Below are positions 57,585 through 64,000 of a stretch of DNA of 64,000 nucleotides, one piece after another (the stretch's first letter is position 1; every line of letters begins with the position of its first letter). Origin of the DNA: Tieghemiomyces parasiticus (lineage: Eukaryota > Kickxellomycota > Dimargaritomycetes > Dimargaritales > Dimargaritaceae); the NCBI GenBank assembly GCA_027575765.1, contig JANBPT010000029.1, positions 1 to 64,000 of the forward strand. The letters are read 5' to 3'. The notes under the pieces were generated by a model, which was not told the DNA's origin, did not search any database, and saw only the letters and a program-made list of their open reading frames with translations. The position numbers and the translations under genes are program-made.

Positions 57585-60500
57585 ATGAGCGCCATCACAT
57601 CGGTTGGTAAGTCCTCGGGTTCCGAAAAGTACCGAATGCCCTACTGACTTTCAACTCCAGTTGCAGTTTCTTCCTCCCCGCCTTCCCTGGTTACTTGAGA
57701 AGGCTGTAGTATCTGTGGCTACCTCTTGCCACCTAGCAAGTGACCAAAACCCGCATTGTAGAGCCAAGTGCCGATCCCACCTGCCATTTGGCCCGATCGC
57801 ATCCGCCGATGACGGCACCATGGCTGTGGGCCGACTCTCCCCCGGCCTGTCGGGGTCACTGCCTGAACTTTGCCAAGCCATTCGCTGACTAGCCCATACC
57901 TCTGTCGGTTCTTAACCATCCCTACGATCCTTTGTATGGCATAACTGTCCTGTCCGCTACTTCAGGCGGCCTGCTGGCCTTGCTCGAGGAGCCCGAGGTG
58001 ACCTTACAGCACTACGGTCTCACGAAGCTGAACAGTGTAGTCGACCAGTTCTGGTCCGAGATCTCCGACTCACTCACGCAAATGTAAGTCACATAGCCCC
58101 TCTTAAGCGTACCGGCTTCTACGTGTCAAAGCATAATGCCGTCTTCTATCCCACCGACTCTGCCGACTTACCTGCCTTCCGCTCTACGTCTTCTCTTCCT
58201 CCTTCGTCCAATCCAGTGAAATCCTATTCGAGGAAGACAAGTTCCCATACCGCCAACTTGCCGGCCTGCTACTGTCCAAAATATACTTCAACCTGGGCGA
58301 GTACGAAGAGGCCCTCCAGTTCGCCCTGGGTGCCGGCGACCTCTTCGATCAGAAAGAGGACAGCCTCTACGCCCGCACCGTCGCCAACACGGCTGTTGAA
58401 AAGTACATTCATCAGCGCACCGCTGCGGACGCCCCGACTGTCGACCCGCGCCTGGTGGCCGTGGTTGACCGCATGTTCGAGCGCTGCTTCGCAGCCCGGG
58501 ACTACACCCTGGTGGTGGGCATCGCCCTGGAGGCCCGGCGGTTGGACGCCCTTGAGCGCGCCCTCACCGAGGGTGACAGCTCGGATTTATACCGCTACGT
58601 CCAGGACGCCTGCTTCCCGCTCCTGCAGAACATGGACTTCCGGAACCAGGTGCTCCGCCTACTGCTGCGCATCCAGACCGCCCGGCCCGCGCCGGACTAT
58701 GACGCCGTCTGCCAGTATCTGATGCGCCTCAACGAGCCCGAGTCCTGCGCTGACCTGCTGGTGCGCATGGCCCAGGGTGGCCAAGATGAAGCCCTACTGG
58801 CGACCTTCCAGGTGGCCTTCGATTTGGAGGCCAACGCCACTCAGGAATTCCTGAGCGGTGTGGTACACCACCTCGACCGCACCGAGGCCAAGGCCCCCGA
58901 GGGTTTGGCGGGCCACCTCAAGGACATTCTGCAGGGTAAACACACCATCCGCCTGCACCTGGACTTTCTGTTCCGCAACAACCACACCGACCTGGCCCTG
59001 CTTAAGCTCAGCCGTGATCGGCTGGACTCGCGAAACTCGGTGTACCACTCGGCGCTTAGCTTCGCCAACGCTTACCTGCATGCCGGGACTACCGTGGACG
59101 ACTTTTTGCGCACCAACCTGGAGTGGCTGAGTCGCGCATCAAATTGGACTAAGTTCACGGCCGCCGCGGCCCTGGGCGTGATCCACCGCGGTCAGACTGA
59201 CCGCGCGCTGTCGCTCATGTCGCGCTACCTGCCCCAGGACGGGGTGAGCAACAGCTCCTATTCCGAAGCCGGCGCTTTCTTCGCACTCGGCCTCATCAGT
59301 GCCAACCGCGGCGGCCCCGTTGTGGAGTACCTGACTAACGCGCTCAACGCCTACCAGACCAGCCAGCTGGAGATCCTGCAGCATGGCGCCTGCCTGGGCC
59401 TCGGGGCAGCGAGCATGGGATCTGCCGACATTGCCCTCTTTGGTCACCTCAAGAACGTGCTTTTCACTGACAGTGCCGTGGCCGGTGAGGCGGCTGGTCT
59501 CGCCATGGGCTTGGTGATGCTGGGCACGGGCTCCGAGGAGTGCCTCGCCGAGATGCTGCAATACGCTCAGGATACGCAGCACGAGAAGATCATCCGCGGT
59601 TTGGCGCTCGGCATGGCCTTCATCATGTACGACCGCCGGGACGAGGCCGATGACCTCATCGAGTCCCTCGCCGACGACAAGGACCCCATCCTGCGGTATG
59701 GCGCCATGTACATGGTAGCCCTGGCCTACTGCGGCACCGGCAGCAACAAGGCAATCAAACGCCTGCTGCACGTGGCGGTCAGCGACGTGAGCGACGATGT
59801 GCGCCGCGCCGCCGTCACGGCCCTGGGGTTCATCCTGTTCCGGTCGTCTGAGCAAGTGCCGCGGATGGTCCAGCTTCTGGCCGAGAGCTACAACCCGCAC
59901 GTGCGCTACGGAGCCACCCTGGCCCTGGGCATCGCCTGCGCCGGTACTGGGTCCAAGGACGCCATCGCCATGCTCGAGCCCATGACAAACGACACCATGG
60001 ACCATGTCCGCCAGGGAGCCCTTATCGCGCTGGCTATGGTGCAGATTCAGCAGACTGAGGCGGCTGACCCCAAGGTTGCTGCCACCCGTAAGCTGTACGA
60101 CGGCATAATCGCCGACAAGCACGGGGATCCCATGGCCAAGCTGGGCGCGGTACTCGGCCAGGGCATCATCGACGCCGGCGGGCGCAACGTGACCATCGCC
60201 CTACAGACGCAGTCCGGGCAGACCCGCATGCCTGCGGTGGTAGGTATGGCGCTCTTTACGCAGTTCTGGTTCTGGTTCCCGTTGGCTCACTTTTTGCCGC
60301 TGGCCTTCACTCCCACGGCCTTCATTGGCCTGGATAAGGACCTACGCGTACCTAAGCTGGAGGTGATCTCGGAAGCGCGGCCAGCGCTGTTCGCCTACCC
60401 GGAACCCTACCAGCCCCCCACTACGGACAACGCCGTACGCGTGGCCACGGCGGTTCTCTCAACCACCGCCAAGGCGCGGGCCCGGGCTAAGCGCGCTGAG

Positions 60501-60971
60501 CGCGAGAAGCAGCGCAAACGGGCCGCGGAGGCGGCAGCCGCAGGCGGGGATGCTATGATGGATACGGATGAGCCCAAGCCATCCGATACTGGGATGGCCG
60601 TCGACAAGGATGATGATCTGGCCGTCGCTGCCGAGGGCGAGGAGGCTAAGGCCGAGAAGGACGGGGAAGAGGCTGAATCCTCCGCCACTGCCGCGGCCCC
60701 GGAGCCGACGTCCGAGAAACTGTCCAACCTGTCCCGCGTCCTGCCCGCGCAGTGGGCCCACATCCACTTCCCCGCCGACTCCCGCTACGAGCCAGTTAAA
60801 CAGGGGCCCTTGGGCGGAATCGTCCTGCTGCGCGACCGGCATCCGGACCAGCCCCATGAGTTTATGACATCGGTGGTACCCAAGAGCGGCGAAACCTCAT
60901 CGTCGGCGTCGAACCACTCGGAATTGCCCCTGCCCAAACCTTTCGAGTACCCCTTCGGTAACGATACCTAA
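57585..60971 (+). CDS. RPN2: 26S proteasome regulatory subunit Rpn2 (PSMD1), 3 exons
   Basis: The large scaffold of the proteasome base. It contacts Rpn1, the ATPase ring and the ubiquitin receptor Rpn13. Exons are 57585-57606, 57966-58083 and 58217-60971, with introns of 359 and 133 bp, both starting GTAAGT and ending CAG. They give 964 residues, against roughly 950 in yeast and human. The N-terminus (SAITSVGGLLALLEE, then LTKLNSVVDQFWSEISDSL) aligns with PSMD1. ALGAGDLFDQKEDSLYA and IALEARRLDALERAL are also family segments. The middle holds the proteasome/cyclosome repeats, each G-A-x-x-A-L-G/A-L-G-x (for example GAFFALGLISANRGG, YGAMYMVALAYCGTGSNKA, YGATLALGIACAGTGSKDA). A charged Lys/Glu/Ala linker follows at about 790-880. 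The C-terminal KPFEYPFGND fits the Rpn13-binding tail. The start sits in a 22-base first coding exon, so an unspliced reading would miss about 125 residues before a later in-frame ATG at 58455. Confidence 0.96.
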
Positions 60972-61780
60972 ATGACGGACAGCCCGTGACACATGGACCG
61001 CTCTCTTGTACCTCGCCTAGCTTTTAGCGTGCTTCCTGAGGATTTCGCACCCGTTAACCTGTGGCGAATGGTTCTACCACCAGCACCCCATAGGTTCTGA
61101 TTTTCCCATGTCGTTCGACCCCACCTCTTCCTCTTTCAACCGTTGACTGTTTTAGTATACAATTAAACAATATCACCTGCAATAACATCTGGATACAAGG
61201 TATTGGGGATAATTAGATGGTTAGAGACATCAGGTTGCTGGACAAGGTACATGAGGCCAGCCAGGTGGTTTTTTCGGCCCAACCTACTATCCCCCCCAGT
61301 CTTTCTTGACATTAGGGCTATTATTGATCTCAAACTAATAACGTACCCCCAAACCAATACACGTACTAATTCCATCACCACTATTCCGTGGCACTAACAA
61401 AACGGGATTTCTATCGACCGCAGCCGACAGGTCAATGCGCCGCGTCATTGCTCGGCCGACCCTTCCACATTGCATCGCCCGAGTATAATGGCACCAAAGT
61501 GACTATCGTGTTAGGTCACAGTGTGACCAAAAGGGCGAGGGAGGAACCAACGGAAAGGCCATCCGCGACTGCGGCACGGCTGCATTGCGGGTGTCATATT
61601 TTTCCACCTGTGGTGAGCACCCAAAGTCCACGGTCGGATAGCAGTATCGCTTCGGCGCTCACACGTGTCGGCCAGCAGATATTGTAGTTGATTGAGAGTC
61701 CCTTGCTAGGCTTGGTGGGCCCTCCGTCACACGCGAGCGCCTACCAATGCCCACTAGCTCAGGCCCTTGTGGTTGTGAGT
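60972..61780. other. Intergenic region
   Basis: 3' flank of RPN2 (AATTAAA at 61161-61167 is a possible variant poly(A) signal) and upstream DNA of the next gene. No coding sequence is recognised. The 99-codon frame at 61388-61687 shows no domain. Confidence 0.45.
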
Positions 61781-61842
61781 TATAAGCCCCTCCCCCTCTC
61801 CCGCGTCCCTGGCCCCCTATCACCACCAAACACTCCAGGCGT
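61781..61842 (+). promoter_or_regulatory. TATA box and short pyrimidine leader
   Basis: TATAAG at 61781-61786 is followed by a C/T-rich run into the ATG 62 bases later, the most compact promoter in the window. Confidence 0.55.
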
Positions 61843-62157
61843 ATGGCCTCACTTTCGCTTTGCCGCTTCGTCCGCCCTTTTGACCCATCCGCTCATTTTA
61901 CTTACAAGGTTACCATGTTCACTCGCTTTTTTAGCAGCCGCCTGCACCCGGCCCGCTTGCGCCACTTCAGTTCGGGTCCCCCGCCGACGTCGGGCCCGCA
62001 CCGCTATTACCGCGGTCGTCACGGAGGCATCCGTCCCCTTTGGATGGGCGTCATTGCCGGTGCGGCTGCTGGCGTCACCTTCGCTTACACAAATGACTAT
62101 CTCATGGCCCGGCGGGAGGCCCAGCAGGTCATGGCGGCGAAGAACCCGAAAGAATAG
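61843..62157 (+). CDS. Small probable mitochondrial inner-membrane protein
   Basis: A 104-residue single-exon protein, or 80 residues if translation starts at the second ATG (61915, context TTACCATG). The N-terminus from either start is Arg/Ser/Phe-rich without acidic residues (MFTRFFSSRLHPARLRHFSS), a good mitochondrial targeting sequence. A Gly/Pro/Tyr/Arg linker (SGPHRYYRGRHGG) leads into one membrane segment with a small-residue zipper (LWMGVIAGAAAGVTFAYTND). A short charged helix (ARREAQQVMAAKNPKE) ends the protein. The design resembles small accessory subunits of respiratory complexes or carriers, but I cannot assign a family. TATAAG lies 62 bases upstream and AATAAA 44 bases downstream, so the transcription unit is complete and compact. 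Confidence 0.75.
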   Translation: MASLSLCRFVRPFDPSAHFTYKVTMFTRFFSSRLHPARLRHFSSGPPPTSGPHRYYRGRHGGIRPLWMGVIAGAAAGVTFAYTNDYLMARREAQQVMAAKNPKE

Positions 62158-62200
62158 GGCTGTACTGCATTGCGCCACCATACGCTGACAGCATGCAGCT

Positions 62201-62206
62201 AATAAA
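62201..62206 (+). terminator. Poly(A) signal AATAAA
   Basis: A canonical hexamer 44 bases after the stop at 62157. Confidence 0.65.
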
Positions 62207-62499
62207 CATCAGCGATTAAATGACCATGACAAAGTTGTGTGGATTGGGGGCCGGAATGCCGTTCGAGCCGGGCGACTATCCGGGTGGCCACGGTACCGAG
62301 CGATGGCTTAGCCAGCTGGCGGAGGGCGTTTCGTTCCCTTTGTCCTTTCCCACTCGATTGCACATTCGGTCAGCTTCCCCCGATCCGGTTTGCACCTCGT
62401 AGCGTAGATTCTTCTACCTCTAAACTGTAACCCCCATAGGCTAACCGTCCCTGCCCCCTTCAGGCTCACGGAACAAGCAATTGCCTGACTTTTAGAGAC
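62207..62499. other. Intergenic region upstream of the SETD4-like gene
   Basis: A 60-codon ATG frame (62220-62402) lies here but has no link to the methyltransferase reading frame and no domain. No TATA box is seen. Confidence 0.35.
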
Positions 62500-64000
62500 A
62501 TGACGGGTAGGTCATGTCGACAGGAAGACCTCTAGCATTAAAGTCAAGGCTAGAAGGTTCCGGCCAAGCGCTGAGGTTAACCTTGTTTAATTGAGACACC
62601 CTGGTGTGATCAATGACAGCCCATAGCACTGATCGTTGATGTATCCTTATTTGACACTACAACGTTAACGCCGGTCAGAAGAAGTACAGGATGACGCCTA
62701 CGCCGAGTTTTGCACGTGGCTCGCTAGTAAAGGGTTTCCGCGCACACCCATCACGCTGGCCACCTTTCAGGGTTAGTAAAATCACGTTTACTAGGGTCAT
62801 ATTTGAATGCCTCTTCGACTTAATTACTTTGCTAACACCATACCGTGGCATCTCCTATTATAATCTTCCTATATCAGACACCGGCCGAGGGATGATGGCA
62901 ACGTTAGATATAGAGGTACAGTACCGAGCCGTGCGCGCGACCGGGATCCCTCACTAGCCGTGGACCCATGTTGGCCGGTAATCCTCTAGGGACCTTGGAG
63001 ACGCGTCGTCACTACGAGAACTAATCAATGACAGGCGACTCCTTACTTTCAACTATGATGAATGGGCTGCATCTACGCTATAGCCCGGCCAGCTCATCGT
63101 CCAGGTTCCGCGGAAATTTTTTCTCACGGCCTCGGCGATGGTCAGTACCTGGTCCCGCCGGGCAGGACGTAGGTAAGTCAATATGGCGCATCTTCCACCA
63201 TGGCTGGAACGGGGTCCACAGGTATTGGCGAGTCCAAATTTGGCTATGGGATTAATTGCGCTTATTCTGTCTACCTCAATCACTCTTCAAATTGCAGCGT
63301 CAAGACGGAGGTCAGCCGCATCACCCGTAGTGAACAGACCCTGCTGGCCTTGGCTTTGGCCTGGGAGAAGCGGCGGAGCGTCCAGTCGCCGCTTTGGCCA
63401 TACCTCCAGGTCCTGCCAGCGGATTTCGCTACCGTCCCATTATTCCACCTTGACCCGCACGACTCCGACCAGGCAGCCTCCATACTGACCCACTTGCCCC
63501 AGGACTTGCAATTGACGCTCAAGAATCAGTTGGCCAAGGCCCGAGAAGGGTGCCGAGTGGCGCAACGCGTGCTACAGGCCATTGCACCGACGGAACCACC
63601 TTTAAATTATCAAGACTGGCTCTGGGGTTGGTTAGCAGTCAATACCCGCTGTATCTCACTAAACGCGCGGCCCACGGGTGCGAAGCAGCCACGGGAAGCC
63701 TTGGTCACGCAAGATGCCATCGCCATGGCGCCAATGCTCGACTTTCTCAACCACGATACCGGGGCAAAGGTAAGCCCACGTATGATTAGGTGGGATAGTT
63801 AATGTAGTGCTGGCCGCCACCCACAACCGACCTACTAGATAGTTACCAGCTCCCTCCATTTACCCAATTTCTGCGTGCTTATCTACACCCCCCACCCGTC
63901 TCCGAGCACCAGGTTTCGACGGGCTTTGACACGGAACTGGATAGTTTTACCATCCGAACCAGCTCAGGTATCCTCGCTGGCGACGAGGTCTTCATCAACT
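62500..64000 (+). CDS. SETD4-like SET-domain protein methyltransferase, 5 exons seen, 3' end outside window
   Basis: A SAM-dependent lysine (or histidine) methyltransferase of the SETD3/SETD4/plant Rubisco-LSMT group. Proposed exons are 62500-62506, 62679-62771, 62878-62915, 63084-63172, 63298-63769 and 63913 to the edge. All joins keep frame. The order of family segments is right. FCTWLASKGF comes first, then DTGRGMMATLDIE (the split-SET start, G-R-G-M/L-x-A). PGQLIVQVPRKFFLT follows (the I-P-x-x-L-L-T strand), then LLALALAWEKRR and W-x-x-Y-L-x-x-L-P. Next come WGWLAVNTRC and APMLDFLNHD (the N-H of the SAM pocket). After the last intron comes STGFDTELDSFTIRTSSG, then GDEVFIN. Donors are GTAGGT, GTTAGT, GTACAG, GTAAGT and GTAAGC. 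The first seven-base exon (ATGACGG) is a guess based on frame and context; the others are well supported by the protein. Confidence 0.82.

Noticed and set aside
1..64000. CRISPR arrays, rRNA, bacterial-type operons or riboswitches
   Set aside because: None seen. Gene spacing, introns and families are eukaryotic, and no regularly spaced identical repeats with unique spacers occur.

Overview
This is a eukaryotic, probably fungal, nuclear window. Genes are GC-rich, widely spaced and carry few short introns of 130-360 bp. The MAP kinase kinase has a fungal Ste7/Fuz7-type C-terminus and the large permease is a DHA2-type major facilitator. Together with a proteasome Rpn2, a CENP-E-like kinesin and a SETD4-like methyltransferase, this fits an early-diverging fungus. 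The species is not identified; the lineage is inferred from family features only.

Layout. 0-16.5 kb is gene-dense: the 3' end of an unknown + gene, a giant kinesin-7 (-), an RGG-tailed disordered protein (+), a MAP kinase kinase (-) and a one-pass membrane protein (-). 16.5-32.4 kb is a near-empty 16 kb stretch of microsatellites, homopolymer C/G runs and a few decayed-looking coding fragments. 32.4-45.6 kb holds a tryptophan-repeat nuclear-type protein (+) and a 979-residue permease (+), each behind a TATA box. 45.6-54.6 kb holds a 91-residue cysteine-rich protein (+) behind an unusually long pyrimidine-rich leader, and a secreted Asp/Glu-rich repeat protein (-). 55.5-56.8 kb is a decayed mariner element about 1.3 kb long. 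57.2-64 kb holds Rpn2 (+, three exons), a small probable mitochondrial membrane protein (+), and a five-exon SETD4-like methyltransferase (+) that leaves the window.

A recurrent gene architecture stands out. Most start codons lie downstream of a long tract that is pyrimidine-rich on the coding strand, often with a TATA box several hundred bases upstream. These tracts contain few stop codons and so produce long false reading frames. The same skew in several places without a recognisable gene may mark lost or unrecognised promoters. No operon-like cooperation is expected. The genes are independent housekeeping, signalling and membrane functions, with two small lineage-specific proteins (cysteine-rich and acidic-secreted) that look the most novel.
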